From the NCBI RefSeq assembly GCF_019823065.1, contig NZ_CP081966.1, forward strand, positions 5,487,501 through 5,551,500: a DNA stretch of 64,000 bases. Reading direction: 5' to 3'. This DNA is from Pseudomonas mosselii. Lineage in GTDB: Bacteria > Pseudomonadota > Gammaproteobacteria > Pseudomonadales > Pseudomonadaceae. The notes below the pieces were generated by a model that saw only the letters and a program-made list of their open reading frames with translations, did no database searches and was not told the origin of the DNA. The position numbers and the translations under genes were made by a program. Of this stretch, positions 35,561 to 45,192 are shown piece by piece (the stretch's first letter is position 1; each line of letters opens with the position of its first letter).

Positions 35561-36892
35561 TCAAGGTTTGCGCTTGCCAGGCTTGCCGCCAAAGCTCGGC
35601 ACCTTGCGCACCGCCTTGACCGCCGGTGCCGAAGCCCCCGCCTCCTCGCTGTCCATCCAACGCCCCAGGCCGCGCTTGGCACTGTTCTCTTTCGGCTTCT
35701 TGGGTTTCTTCGGTTTCTTCAGCACCTGGCCACTGGCGTCGGTCACCGGCACCCGGTGATCGGGGATGAAGTCCGGCTCCTCATGGCGCGGCAGCACCTG
35801 GCGGATCAGGGTCTCTATCGACGCCAGCAGTTGCACCTCGTCGGCGCACACCAGCGAGATCGCCTCGCCCTTGTTGCCCGCGCGGCCGGTGCGACCGATA
35901 CGGTGCACATAGTCCTCTGCGACAATCGGCAGGTCGAGGTTGACCACCAGCGGCAAGTCATCGATGTCCAGACCGCGGGCGGCCACGTCGGTGGCCACCA
36001 GCACCTGGACCTCACGGGCCTTGAAGCTGTCCAGGGCGCGCTGGCGGGTAGCCTGCGGGCGATCGCCGTGGATGCCGTCGGCGTTCACGCCTTCGGCTAG
36101 CAGGCGCTCGACCAGTTGGTCCACGCCATTGCGGGTCTTGGCGAACACCAGCACCTGCTTCCAGCGCTGCTTGCGCAGCAGGTGGCAGAACAAGTCGGCC
36201 TTGCGCTTCTTGTCCACCGGCACCAGCCATTGCTTGACCGTGTTGGCAGCGGCATTTCGCGGGCTGACTTCGATGCTCAGCGGGTCGTTCAGCGCCAGGC
36301 CCGCGAGCAGGCGGATCTGGTCGGAGAAAGTGGCGGAGAACAGCAGCGTCTGGCGCTTGCGCGGCAACGCCGCATACACCGCCTGCAGCTCCTCGGCGAA
36401 GCCCAGGTCGAGCATGCGGTCGGCTTCGTCGAGCACCAGGGTCCGCACCTGGCCGAACTTGATGGCGTTCTGGCGGAACAGGTCGAGCAGACGGCCCGGG
36501 GTGGCCACCAGCAGGTCGACGCCGCGGCGCAGGCGCATCATCTGCGGGTTGATGCTGACGCCGCCGTACACCGCGTAGGTGGACAGTGGCAGGTTCTCGG
36601 CGTACTCACGCACGTTGGCGTGGACCTGCTCGGCCAGTTCGCGGGTCGGCACCAGCACCAGCGCACGCACCGAGTTGCTGGCGACCTTCTCCCCTTCCAG
36701 CGCCAGGCGCTGCAGCACCGGCAGGGCGAAGCCGGCGGTCTTGCCGGTGCCGGTCTGGGCGGCGGCCATCAGGTCGCGGCCGGCGAGCACGGCGGGGATG
36801 GCCTTGGCCTGGACCGGGGTGGGCGTGGTGTAGTCCAGCGTCTGCAGGGTGCGCAGCAGCGGTTCAATCAGGCCGAGTTGGGCGAAATTCAT
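35561..36892 (-). CDS. rhlE: DEAD-box ATP-dependent RNA helicase RhlE
   Basis: The 443-residue helicase has the motifs in order: F-x-x-L-G-L-x-x-P-L-L (Q-motif region), A-Q-T-G-T-G-K-T, P-T-R-E-L-A, D-E-A-D, S-A-T-F, A-R-G-L-D-I and H-R-I-G-R-T-G-R. The C-terminal about 70 residues form a Lys/Pro-rich basic tail with a K-K-P-K repeat that should bind RNA. It acts in ribosome assembly or RNA turnover. The start ATG encodes M-N-F-A-Q-L-G-L, as in other RhlE proteins. Confidence 0.93.
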   Translation of the reverse strand: MNFAQLGLIEPLLRTLQTLDYTTPTPVQAKAIPAVLAGRDLMAAAQTGTGKTAGFALPVLQRLALEGEKVASNSVRALVLVPTRELAEQVHANVREYAENLPLSTYAVYGGVSINPQMMRLRRGVDLLVATPGRLLDLFRQNAIKFGQVRTLVLDEADRMLDLGFAEELQAVYAALPRKRQTLLFSATFSDQIRLLAGLALNDPLSIEVSPRNAAANTVKQWLVPVDKKRKADLFCHLLRKQRWKQVLVFAKTRNGVDQLVERLLAEGVNADGIHGDRPQATRQRALDSFKAREVQVLVATDVAARGLDIDDLPLVVNLDLPIVAEDYVHRIGRTGRAGNKGEAISLVCADEVQLLASIETLIRQVLPRHEEPDFIPDHRVPVTDASGQVLKKPKKPKKPKENSAKRGLGRWMDSEEAGASAPAVKAVRKVPSFGGKPGKRKP

Positions 36893-36956
36893 GGCAATAC
36901 CGTCAGGGGGTTCAGCGAAGGCGGCAAGTTTACCCCAGTGCCACGGTGGCCGGTAT

Positions 36957-37877
36957 TTACTTGCACACCCCTTCTTTAAGCGGCACGGGCGACTCCGGCG
37001 CCTTGCGCCACTGCGGCAGGCCGATCAGCACTACCGCGCCGATGATCACCGCCATCGCCACGCATTCCTCGGCGCCGATCTGCTCGCCTGCGAAGACGAT
37101 CCCCAGCAACACCGCCACCGCAGGGTTGACGTAGGCATAGCTGGTGGCCGCCGCCGGACGCACGTGCTTGAGCAGGTACATGTAGGAACTGAACGCCAGG
37201 ATCGAGCCAAAGAACACCAGGTAGGCCAGCGCGCCCCAGCCAGCGGCGGTGGGCATCTGGGTCAGGCGCTCGCCGCTGACGGCGCTGCCGATCAGCAGCG
37301 CGGCACCGCCCACCAGCATTTCAGCGGCACTGGCCATCGGGCCCTGGGGCAGTGGCAGGCTCTTGCTCCACACCGAACCGAAGGCCCAGGCCGCCGCGGC
37401 GAACAGGATCAGCGCCGCGCCCATGGGGCTGGCCTGCAGGTTCGAACCCATGTTGAGCATGCCGATGCCGACCAGCCCAAGAGCGATCCCCGCCCACTCC
37501 AGGCGCGAGTTGCGATGGCCGAAGAACAGGCCGAACACCAGGGTGAACAGCGGCACCGTGGCCACCGCCAGTGCCGCCACGCCCGAGGCGACCCCGGCGT
37601 GCTCGGCCAGGGTCACCCCGCCGTTGCCGCAACTGAGCAGCAGGAAACCGATCGCTCCGGCCGCACGCCACTGAGGCCAGGTCGGCGCAGGCGCGCCGCG
37701 CCAGCGCAGAAAGCCATACAACAGGCTGCCGGCAATTAGGAAACGCACCCCGGCCATCAGCATTGGCGGCCAGGACTCCACGCCGATGCGGATAAACAGA
37801 TAGGTCGAGCCCCAGACCAGGTACAGGGCGAGAAAGGCGCCGACAAGCAACAACGGGAAGCGACGGGAGGAGGACAT
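36957..37877 (-). CDS. EamA/DMT-family drug/metabolite exporter (YedA-like)
   Basis: The 306-residue inner-membrane protein has ten predicted helices in two EamA repeats, each ending in the P-L-F-T/L-L-F-type pattern. The first helix motif V-W-G-S-T-Y-L-F-I-R-I-G is typical of YedA-like exporters. It is divergent from an Lrp-family regulator (about 150 bp between starts), which may sense the amino acid that this protein exports. Confidence 0.88.
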   Translation of the reverse strand: MSSSRRFPLLLVGAFLALYLVWGSTYLFIRIGVESWPPMLMAGVRFLIAGSLLYGFLRWRGAPAPTWPQWRAAGAIGFLLLSCGNGGVTLAEHAGVASGVAALAVATVPLFTLVFGLFFGHRNSRLEWAGIALGLVGIGMLNMGSNLQASPMGAALILFAAAAWAFGSVWSKSLPLPQGPMASAAEMLVGGAALLIGSAVSGERLTQMPTAAGWGALAYLVFFGSILAFSSYMYLLKHVRPAAATSYAYVNPAVAVLLGIVFAGEQIGAEECVAMAVIIGAVVLIGLPQWRKAPESPVPLKEGVCK

Positions 37878-38030
37878 GGCAAGGGCTCGAAATCCGTTTA
37901 CGGGTGGATTAGTTTAGAAAGGCCCAGGCGCAAACTTAAGTTACAAAACACGTTTAAAATACCGAAACACTTTGTAATGCATGGTTATGTGGCGCCTTTC
38001 CAATCGATTACAAAGTCAGCAGGAGTCCCC

Positions 38031-38489
38031 ATGGACAAGTACGACCGCATGCTCCTCGCCGCCCTGCTGGAAAACGGGCGGGCCACATACGCGCAGTTGG
38101 CGCGCCAGGTCAATCTCTCGGCCCCGGCAGTGGCCGAGCGGGTGGCCAAGCTTGAGGCCTGCGGCGTGATCAGCGGCTACACGGCCAAGGTCGACCTGGA
38201 GAAGATCGGCCTGCCGATCCAGTGCGTGATGGAACTGCGCCTGGCCAGCCATGGCAATCAGCAGGCCTACGAGGCCCTGGAGAAAATCCCCGAACTCACC
38301 GAATGCCATCGGGTGACCGGCGACCCGTGCGTGATCATGCAGGCAGCCGTCACCTCGATGGGCGAGCTGGAGGCGCTGATCAACCGCGTATCTCAGTTGG
38401 GCTTCACAAAGACGTCGATCATCCTGTCGAGCGCGGTGGCGCGACGGGTGCCGCTGGGGCATCTGGACAGCAACGGCAAGAAAGGCTGA
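38031..38489 (+). CDS. Lrp/AsnC-family transcriptional regulator
   Basis: The protein is 152 residues from ATG 38031, with AGGAG 6 bp upstream, preferred over an ATG 54 bp earlier. An N-terminal helix-turn-helix (A-Q-L-A-R-Q-V-N-L-S-A-P-A-V-A-E-R-V) is followed by an RAM/AsnC ligand-binding domain with E-C-H-R-V-T-G-D-P-C. It lies divergent to the EamA exporter, its probable target. Confidence 0.92.
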   Translation: MDKYDRMLLAALLENGRATYAQLARQVNLSAPAVAERVAKLEACGVISGYTAKVDLEKIGLPIQCVMELRLASHGNQQAYEALEKIPELTECHRVTGDPCVIMQAAVTSMGELEALINRVSQLGFTKTSIILSSAVARRVPLGHLDSNGKKG

Positions 38490-38530
38490 AGCCCACTCCC
38501 TTGTACGTGCGCGGCTCGCAGCATCACAGA

Positions 38531-39010
38531 TCAGTGGCGCAGCAGTAGCCGGCCTTCGATAGGCACGTAACGGTTTGCGGCGCGGATCACCGACAACGCG
38601 GTCAAGCCCGGCACACCGTATACGACGGTTTCCACGCCATGGCGTTGCATCGCTCGCTCCAGCAACAAGTCAAAATCACCGTCGCCCGAGGCCAGCACCA
38701 CTTGGTCGACCCGCGCCGCCGCCTCGATGACATCGAGGGTGATGCCCACGTCCCAATCGCCCTTGGCCGAGCCATCGGCGCGTTGGATGAAGGGTTTCAG
38801 GCGCACCTCGAACCCCAGGTTGCGCAGGATCTGCTGGAACTGCTGCTGCTTGCTGTCGCCACGGTCGATGGCATAGGCCACGGCTTCGACGATCTGCCCT
38901 TCGCGGCTGACCTCGGCCCACAGCGCGGCGTAGTTGAAGTGGCAGCCATGACCTTGGCGAACCGTGTAGTAGAGGTTCTGCACATCGGCGAACAGCGCGA
39001 TTTTCTTCAC
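38531..39010 (-). CDS. NYN-domain (LabA/DUF88) PIN-like protein
   Basis: The 159-residue protein matches NYN/LabA-type putative RNases of the PIN-like fold. Conserved acidic residues are visible in L-F-A-D-V-Q-N-L-Y, K-G-D-W-D-V-G-I-T-L-D and L-A-S-G-D-G-D-F-D-L-L. These residues bind catalytic Mg2+ in the family. The RNA target is unknown. It is monocistronic, with a REP-like palindrome upstream. Confidence 0.88.
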   Translation of the reverse strand: MKKIALFADVQNLYYTVRQGHGCHFNYAALWAEVSREGQIVEAVAYAIDRGDSKQQQFQQILRNLGFEVRLKPFIQRADGSAKGDWDVGITLDVIEAAARVDQVVLASGDGDFDLLLERAMQRHGVETVVYGVPGLTALSVIRAANRYVPIEGRLLLRH

Positions 39011-39040
39011 CTGGAGCCTCTCACTGGCAGTGGTAAACGC

Positions 39041-39092
39041 TCGCGGGGCAAGCCCGCTCCCACGCCATGGTGGGAGCGGGCTTGCCCCGCGA
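39041..39092. repeat. REP-like perfect inverted repeat
   Basis: Two 23-bp arms (39041-39063 and 39070-39092) are perfectly complementary around a 6-bp GCCATG loop. They contain the GGGGCAAGCCCGCTCCCAC core common to repetitive extragenic palindromes of the P. putida group. It sits between the NYN gene and the DUF2076 gene, both on the minus strand. Confidence 0.8.
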
Positions 39093-39118
39093 TAGGAAGC
39101 AGCAGTATGCCAGAGCCC

Positions 39119-39844
39119 TCAGACGTAATCGTCGTCCGAGAAGAAGCCGCCATCGTCACCGCTGTAATCGGCATCGGCATAACCACCCTGGTCATTGCCC
39201 CAGCCACCGTTGTCCGCCACCTGACGCTGGCTGTCCTGGTCGTTCCAGCCGCCAGCGTCGCTGGCTGGCGCCGGCTCCTCCTTGATCACCTCGACGATTT
39301 CTTCAGGCTGCGAGTGATGGTTGAACAGGCTGCTGATGCCCTGGGCCAGCAACACGCCACCGGCCACGCCCGCGGCGGTCTGCATGGCGCCACCGAGGAA
39401 GCTGCTGGCGCCGCTGCGCGCCGGCGCGGGTGGCGCACCGAAACCCTGCTGCTGCGGTGGCGGGGCATACGCCTGGGGCGCCGGTTCACGCCAGCCTCCC
39501 GAGGAAGTAGGCGGCGCGGCCGGGCGCTGCGGCTCTGGATTGCGGGCTCCCGCGCCGAAGATACTGGAGAGGAAACCACCGCCACTGCTGGGGCGGCTCG
39601 CATCCACTTGCGCACGCGCCTGGCGCAGCTCGGCCTCGAGCTGCTTGTTCTGCTCGTCCAGGCGCTTGATCGCCGCCTCCTGGACCAGGATCGCCTGGGC
39701 CATGTAGTAAGGCGCCGCCGGCTGCTGGCGCAGGTGCTCCTCGATGCGCGCCTGGGCCTGGGCATCGCGCGGCTGGGCCGGGTCCTCGGCTTGCTTGAGA
39801 CGGCCGAACAGGCCGTCGATCAGGGTTTGTTCTTCAGTGTTCAT
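39119..39844 (-). CDS. DUF2076 domain protein
   Basis: The protein is 241 residues from ATG 39844, with GAGG 8 bp upstream, which gives the family-typical M-N-T-E-E-Q opening. The N-terminal helical segment (E-E-Q-x-L-I-D-G-L-F-x-R-L, about 1-80) with Q-A-I-L-V-Q-E-A-A-I is the DUF2076 core. A Pro/Gln-rich linker, a Gly/Ala hydrophobic segment (about 140-165) and an acidic Gly/Asp-rich tail ending D-D-D-Y-V follow. It is probably periplasmic or envelope-associated; function unknown. Confidence 0.85.
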   Translation of the reverse strand: MNTEEQTLIDGLFGRLKQAEDPAQPRDAQAQARIEEHLRQQPAAPYYMAQAILVQEAAIKRLDEQNKQLEAELRQARAQVDASRPSSGGGFLSSIFGAGARNPEPQRPAAPPTSSGGWREPAPQAYAPPPQQQGFGAPPAPARSGASSFLGGAMQTAAGVAGGVLLAQGISSLFNHHSQPEEIVEVIKEEPAPASDAGGWNDQDSQRQVADNGGWGNDQGGYADADYSGDDGGFFSDDDYV

Positions 39845-40001
39845 CGGGGCAACCTCGTGCGCTGAACAGGACATCGGACAGCGTCAAAGATGGAGGCCCG
39901 GATGTCGCGATTCAATTGTCCGGGCCATGAAACTTTTTTCAGCAAGCGGGCCGACTGGGCTAAAGTTACGCCCTGCTTTTTCTGCCATGCGATGTTGACC
40001 G

Positions 40002-40658
40002 ATGAATCCGCTGAGCGTTCTGCGCGACTCCCTGTACTTCTTCCGCCGTCACCTGACGAGCATCCTGCAACTGTGCCTGCCGTTGGTCGTGCTTGAGGCC
40101 CTCGGCACCCAATTGCTCTACAGCCAGCTGGGCGAGCAGGCCTCGCCGGTCTACGGCATGCTTGTCAGCCTGCTGTTCTACCCGCTGTATAGCGCGGCAC
40201 TGATCCTTTACCTCGACACCCGCAGCAACGGCCAGGACACCGCCAAGCGCGACCTGTTCGCCCGCGCGCTGCAGCTTTGGCCGATGCTGGCCCTGCTGAT
40301 CGTGATCAGCTCGCTGCTGATCATGGCGGGCCTGGCGCTGCTGATCTTCCCCGGCGTGTGGATCATGGTGAACCTGGTGTTCGCCGAGTACCTGCTGGTG
40401 CTGCGCGGCCTGCCGGTGATCGAGTCGATGCGCACCAGTGCGCGCATGACCACTGGGCATTTCCTGCGCATCATGGTCTGCATGCTTTCGGTGCTGGCGC
40501 CATTGTGGTTGATCGACGGTCTGCTGCTGCAGTTGTTCCCCGAGCCGCAGCCTGGCGTGCAACTGGCCCTGGACAGTCTCAGCGGCTTCCTGCAGCTGTT
40601 CAGCACCGTGGTGCTGTACCGCCTGTTCATGCTGCTCGAAGGTGAAGCCGGCGCTTGA
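40002..40658 (+). CDS. YciC-like (UPF0259) inner-membrane protein
   Basis: The 218-residue polytopic protein with about six helices has the YciC-like opening L-R-D-S-x-x-F-F-R-R-H-L and P-G-V-W-I-M-V-N-L-V-F-A-E. Function is unknown. Its stop is 19 bp from the converging hrpB 3' fragment, which is the ancestral neighbour of hrpB before the island was inserted. Confidence 0.82.
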   Translation: MNPLSVLRDSLYFFRRHLTSILQLCLPLVVLEALGTQLLYSQLGEQASPVYGMLVSLLFYPLYSAALILYLDTRSNGQDTAKRDLFARALQLWPMLALLIVISSLLIMAGLALLIFPGVWIMVNLVFAEYLLVLRGLPVIESMRTSARMTTGHFLRIMVCMLSVLAPLWLIDGLLLQLFPEPQPGVQLALDSLSGFLQLFSTVVLYRLFMLLEGEAGA

Positions 40659-40677
40659 GACCGGCATTCACCAAGCG

Positions 40678-42361
40678 TCAGGCTTTCCTTGGCTTGGCCC
40701 TGGCCGTGGCTTCCGCCACCAGCGGATCGTCCGGCCAGTAGTGCTTGGGATAGCGCCCTTTCAGGTCCTTCTTCACTTCGGCATAGGTGGTGCGCCAGAA
40801 GTTGGCCAGGTCCTGGGTCACCTGCACCGGCCGGCGCGCCGGTGACAGCAGGTGCAGTTTGACCTGCTGGCGGCCATTGGCAATGCGCGGGGTGTCGGCC
40901 AGGCCGAACAGCTCCTGCAGGCGCACGGCAAGGATCGGTGGCTGCTCGCTGTAATCCAGGCGAATGCTGGAGCCCGAGGGCACGGCCAGGTGCGATGGCG
41001 CCATCTCGTCCAGACGCTGGGGCAGCGGCCAGGGCAGCAGGTTGCGCAGCATCGAGGGCAGGTCCAGGTTGGCGAAGTGGCTCAGCCGCGACACCTTGCC
41101 CAGATAAGGTTGCAACCAGTCTTCCAGGCTGGCGAGCAAGGCTTCGTCGCCCAGATCGGGCCACTCGCTGCGACCGTCCTTTTCCAGATCCAGCTGACGC
41201 AGCAGCGCGACGCGGGCCTGCCACTGGCGCAGTTCCGGGGTCCAGGTCAGCAGGTTCAGGCCCTTGCGCCGCACCAGCCCCAGCAATGCCCTGGCCCGTG
41301 CGTCGTCATCCAGCCCCGGCAACGGTTCACGGCTGAGCACCAGCTCACCGACCTTGCGCTGGCGCTCGGCGCGCAGCACCTGTTCACGTTCGTCCCAGTC
41401 GAGCAGGTCGAGTTGCTCCACCTGCTCGGCCAGCACACCGTCGAACAGCGCCGGATCGAATTCGGCGGCCAGGTAGATGCGTTCCTCACGCTGTCCCTGG
41501 CGGCTGCCCAGGTCGGCAATCACCAACCACGGGCTTTTCATCAGCGCATCGGCTTCGGCGAACAACGCCGCCCGGCCATTGGCCAGACGGTACTCGGCGC
41601 CGCCTTCGCGACGCTGCTGCGCCACCCGGTCGGGGTAGGCCAGCGCCAGCACGGCGCCCAGCCAGCGGGGATGGTCGGGGTCGGCGACCGGGCTGCGCGG
41701 TTTGCCACGCAACTGGCCGCGGTACTGCCGAGCCAGTTGCCGGGCGCGCTGCACGCCGCCCTGCCCGCCACGGGAGGCGCGGCTTTCACCGCTGAGCAGC
41801 GCCAGCCGGCTGTGCAGGTCGGCACCGCCGCCGCGCAGGATGTCGCGCTCGCCCAGCAGCGCGGCGACATCGCAGGCCATGTCGGCCAATCCGAGATCCT
41901 GCCCGCGCAGCAGCAGGTGGGCGATGCGCGGATGCGCAGGCAGCTCGGCCATGGCCTGGCCATGTGAACTCAAGTTGTCGCGGCAACCGGGTTTGAAGGC
42001 ACCGAGCCGGGCCAGCAGGTCCTGGGCCTGGCCGTAAGCAGCGGCCGGTGGCTGGTCGAGCCAGCTGAGCTGCTCCGGTGGCACACCCCAGCGCGCCAGC
42101 TGCAGGGCCAGCCCGGCCAAGTCGGCCTGGAGGATCTCGGCGCTGCCATGGGCCGCCAACTGATCGTGCTGCGCCTCAGACCACAGTCGATAGCACACGC
42201 CGGGCTCGAGGCGACCGGCACGCCCGGCACGCCCGGCACGCTGGGTGGCACTGGCGCGGGAAATGCGCTGGGTGTCCAGGCGGGTCATGCCGCTGCCGGG
42301 ATCGAAGCGCGGCACCCGCGCCAGACCTGCGTCGATCACCACGCGCACACCGTCGATGGTC
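40678..42361 (-). pseudogene. hrpB: Truncated 3' copy of hrpB
   Basis: This segment encodes only the C-terminal about 560 residues of the HrpB helicase, starting within the conserved V-V-I-D-A-G-L-A-R-V-P region. It keeps the Q-R-A-G-R-A-G-R motif but lacks Walker A and DEFH, so it cannot be an active helicase. It is almost identical to 48588-50198 apart from scattered substitutions and a 9-bp insertion (an extra R-A-G). The last about 70 bp near the stop differ clearly from the right copy. The homology stops abruptly near 42361, where island DNA begins. Confidence 0.93.
40742..42361. repeat. Left direct repeat (hrpB segment) flanking the island
   Basis: About 1.62 kb nearly identical, in the same orientation, to 48588-50198. 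The offset is 7846 bp at the left end and 7837 bp at the right end because of one 9-bp insertion here. The two copies bracket the defence and IS66 island. Confidence 0.93.
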
Positions 42362-42368
42362 GGGCTGA

Positions 42369-42542
42369 TACCCGCTCCACGCCCTAGCTAAGGGTAATGA
42401 CGAAGTCACCAAGGCTATCAACGAAGACATCGCCAAGCTGCGCGAGACGAAAGCGATCGATGGTGCACTACAGGCATACGGTCTGAGTGCAGAGGGCAGA
42501 GGGCAGCAACGTGGGGACACCACGGGCTATCGAATAAGCTAA
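42369..42542 (+). pseudogene. 3' remnant of a periplasmic amino-acid-binding protein gene
   Basis: An open frame of 57 codons without a start abuts the hrpB breakpoint. Its product resembles the C-terminal end of ABC-transporter solute-binding proteins (K-G-N-D-E-V-T-K-A-I-N-E-D-I-A-K-L-R, then Q-A-Y-G-L-S). The rest of the gene is missing, so it is a fragment carried or trapped at the island edge. Confidence 0.5.
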
Positions 42543-42913
42543 ATGTAACAGGCCAGTGGCTTGGCTACCGGACTTCAACCTCATCCCTAATCCGTCCAAC
42601 CACTTTCCCTCTCGAAGTGGGGCGCAGTCGGATACTGCCCCCACTACCTGGCTGACGTCTTCAATAAACATTGGAAATTTTTGCATTGTGGTGCAGCCGA
42701 TACTCATCTGACTCTTGTGGCCGTTCTCTCGACTTGGCATTCTGCGTCTACATCCTGTGATGACACCATGCTTGGGTTGGAGCCTACAGGGCGAATATCC
42801 CAGCCTGCACCCAGGTGTGAGCTAACACTATTAGAAGTCACCGCTGTGGCTACTACAGCCCACGTGACACGCATAGAGCTTTAAAGAATTTCGCAAGGAA
42901 TGAGAGTAGATAA
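42543..42913 (+). other. Non-coding stretch upstream of ptuA
   Basis: No convincing gene is seen in these 371 bp. Composition shifts from mixed to A/T-rich toward the ptuA start, and a GGAATGAGAG purine-rich run lies about 10 bp before the ATG as a weak ribosome-binding site. The stretch must hold the promoter of the Septu pair, but no unambiguous -35/-10 pair was found. Confidence 0.5.
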
Positions 42914-44284
42914 ATGGAAGTTTATAACGTTATAGCTAACAGCGCTCAGGTCACTTTCAAACCGTCCAATCGCATTTTTGGAAATAAGATTGATCTGATA
43001 ACGGGAGTAAATGGCTCGGGGAAAACTGAAATACTGTCTATCATTGCCAATGTGCTAGGGCGCGAAGTTACGGATCAACCTAGTTTTTCGTTAGAAAGCA
43101 CCGTCCAGGTATCTCGTTCCGCGCGACCCAGCCACGTAATCACACAGACATTCAGCCCTTTCTCACGTTTTCCGGCTCCCTCTGTTTTCTTTCACAATAC
43201 CCCAATACCGATTCGTGACCCTGGCTATATAAGCAACCCTAAATATCTTTGCATAGGCTTCCACAGCGCTGGAACTTTCAGCACTAGGAATTTAGGGAAG
43301 TCAATCCTCGAACATGCAATTTATCGCATCAGCCGCGCTTCAGAAAGCATCAAAACAATTCTACGGACAATGCACAACCTAGGTTTCAGAGACAGCTTTG
43401 ACATAAATTATATAATCAAAGATGGATTAAGACGCCTGCTAGATGTCTACAGCAGACAAATCCCTGGCAGCGTAGAGAGATGGCTACATACAAACTGGGG
43501 CTTGCGCCACTCTATGGTCCGCAACGAGTTGAATGCCGGAAGAACTGAGTTTGCCGAACTCCTAAAAACCGCCCTAGGATTATTAAGGCAAGAACTAGGC
43601 TACAATGATAAGGCGTTTTATTTAAAAATAAGCTCCCTTGAGCGAGGCCAATTTGATCTGGCATTACTACAGAGCCTAGCTTTACTGAGAAGGCTAGGTC
43701 TTTTGGAGTTAGACCAATTCCTCATTACAACACAAAGCGGAGCTAAAATTGAAGTTTCTGGTGCCAGTTCTGGTCAGCAGCAGATGCTTTGTTCGATAAT
43801 AGGACTAGCTACAGCTTTAAGGGATGATTCTGTAGTCCTCATTGACGAGCCTGAGCTGAGCTTACATCCACAGTGGCAGCAAACATACCTCGATACTCTG
43901 ATCTCCGCTCTGGAGCCCTTCAGGGGATGCCATGTCATTGTGGCCACTCACTCACCTTTAATTGTCCAACGAGGGCTCCAGCTAGGTGTCGGTGTCAGCG
44001 TGCTCAATCGTCCTGCTGATCGGTACACTGACACCTATGGAGTGACTTATCAATCGGTTGAGGAAACCTTGATTGATGTGTTCCATACCCCTGTCCCCGA
44101 TAGTTTCTATCTAGCCAACGAAATTCTGACAGCCGTAGTAAATGCCGAATCAGGAACTGTATCGGAACGTAGGAAGGCGATTTCCGACTTGCTCCACTTT
44201 AAGGCAATTTACTCCAGTTCATCTGTTGACAATGCCTCAACACTTGAAATGATCGATAAAGCCTTGGCAGCGGTAGGTGAGTGA
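42914..44284 (+). CDS. ptuA: Septu defence ATPase PtuA
   Basis: The 456-residue ABC/SMC-type ATPase has Walker A G-V-N-G-S-G-K-T (residues 31-38), a signature-like G-A-S-S-G-Q-Q-Q-M, Walker B V-V-L-I-D-E-P-E-L-S-L-H-P (about 306-318) and an H-loop A-T-H-S-P. This is the architecture of PtuA in Septu anti-phage systems. The next gene, 3 bp downstream, is the matching HNH nuclease. Codon use is clearly more A/T-rich than the surrounding core genes, consistent with horizontal transfer. No reverse transcriptase or retron RNA gene was seen next to it. Confidence 0.85.
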   Translation: MEVYNVIANSAQVTFKPSNRIFGNKIDLITGVNGSGKTEILSIIANVLGREVTDQPSFSLESTVQVSRSARPSHVITQTFSPFSRFPAPSVFFHNTPIPIRDPGYISNPKYLCIGFHSAGTFSTRNLGKSILEHAIYRISRASESIKTILRTMHNLGFRDSFDINYIIKDGLRRLLDVYSRQIPGSVERWLHTNWGLRHSMVRNELNAGRTEFAELLKTALGLLRQELGYNDKAFYLKISSLERGQFDLALLQSLALLRRLGLLELDQFLITTQSGAKIEVSGASSGQQQMLCSIIGLATALRDDSVVLIDEPELSLHPQWQQTYLDTLISALEPFRGCHVIVATHSPLIVQRGLQLGVGVSVLNRPADRYTDTYGVTYQSVEETLIDVFHTPVPDSFYLANEILTAVVNAESGTVSERRKAISDLLHFKAIYSSSSVDNASTLEMIDKALAAVGE

Positions 44285-44287
44285 GAC

Positions 44288-45043
44288 ATGTATCGATCAC
44301 GCACGGTAGCGACACGACTTTCCAACCTTTCAAGTTTAACCGGCGCCGAACATGATACGCTGCGAGACGCTGGAGCAGCTGATTGTACGATTTGGGGAGC
44401 TAAGCAAGGGCCTCATGCAGCCTTAATTCGCGGTTTTCGCCATGAGGTAAAATCCTACTATTGGCGTCAACAAAGCAGACGGTGCTGCTATTGCAGTAAG
44501 GAGCTTGATAGCCACCAAGGGTCTTACGATGCTGAACATATCATTCCGAAAAGCGCGTTTCCGCACTTAACGTTTGAGCTTGGCAAGCTTGCGGTAACAT
44601 GCAAAACATGCAATACAAGAAAGAAAGACCAATCAGTTCTGGTTGAAGACGGCGAGTGTGCAGAACTACCAATGAGCTCTGATGCCTACGTGATCGTGCA
44701 TCCACACATCGACGACTGGGATGAATTCATGGAGCATGATAGATTCGGCCGTATTTCTGCGAAGCCTGGGAGTCCAAAGGGATCAGTAACTATTCGAATG
44801 TGCGGAATTGAGTTCCTGAATGCCGCGAGACTCGCAGACAACTTTCACCCGATGAACAATCCCCTGATACAAAAGTCCCTCGAAATTCTATGCAGCGACG
44901 GCAATAGGCAAAAGAAAATCAAGCAACTGCAGTTCTTAGATTTATTGGTAAACGCACGAAAAATGCAGGCGGCTCGCCCGATACTTGCGCTTCTACGGAC
45001 AGAGATAGAGAGCATGCCTGATGTCACTCCTCTGGGAGGCTGA
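44288..45043 (+). CDS. ptuB: Septu defence HNH endonuclease PtuB
   Basis: The 251-residue nuclease has an HNH core, with zinc-binding pairs C-C-Y-C (66-69) and C-K-T-C (105-108), the catalytic D-A-E-H-I-I-P (His84) and C-N-T-R-K (Asn109). It follows ptuA by 3 bp, so the two are co-translated. In Septu systems PtuB is held by the PtuA ATPase complex and cuts DNA when the system is triggered. Like ptuA it is A/T-rich compared with the genome. Confidence 0.85.
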   Translation: MYRSRTVATRLSNLSSLTGAEHDTLRDAGAADCTIWGAKQGPHAALIRGFRHEVKSYYWRQQSRRCCYCSKELDSHQGSYDAEHIIPKSAFPHLTFELGKLAVTCKTCNTRKKDQSVLVEDGECAELPMSSDAYVIVHPHIDDWDEFMEHDRFGRISAKPGSPKGSVTIRMCGIEFLNAARLADNFHPMNNPLIQKSLEILCSDGNRQKKIKQLQFLDLLVNARKMQAARPILALLRTEIESMPDVTPLGG

Positions 45044-45147
45044 GACTTAATCTGCGGATAGGCCTCTAAATTGAATATCGTTTTTAAGCATTTATGCTTA
45101 GATCAAATATGGAGATAATTAGCTGCTTCCGTAACATCCTCGCTCAC

Positions 45148-45176
45148 AAAAAAAGCCCAGCATCACTGCTGGGCTT
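45148..45176 (-). terminator. Rho-independent terminator
   Basis: AAGCCCAGCA and TGCTGGGCTT form a perfect 10-bp stem with a TCAC loop. The flanking A-run (45148-45154) gives a U-tract on the minus strand, so it ends the transcript of the fragment at 45193-45300. It may also stop ptuAB transcripts weakly. Confidence 0.75.
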
Positions 45177-45192
45177 TCTTCATCTTCTAACG

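Noticed and set aside
42914..45043. Retron-type defence using PtuAB effectors
   Set aside because: No reverse transcriptase gene was found in the island, so plain Septu is the simpler call.
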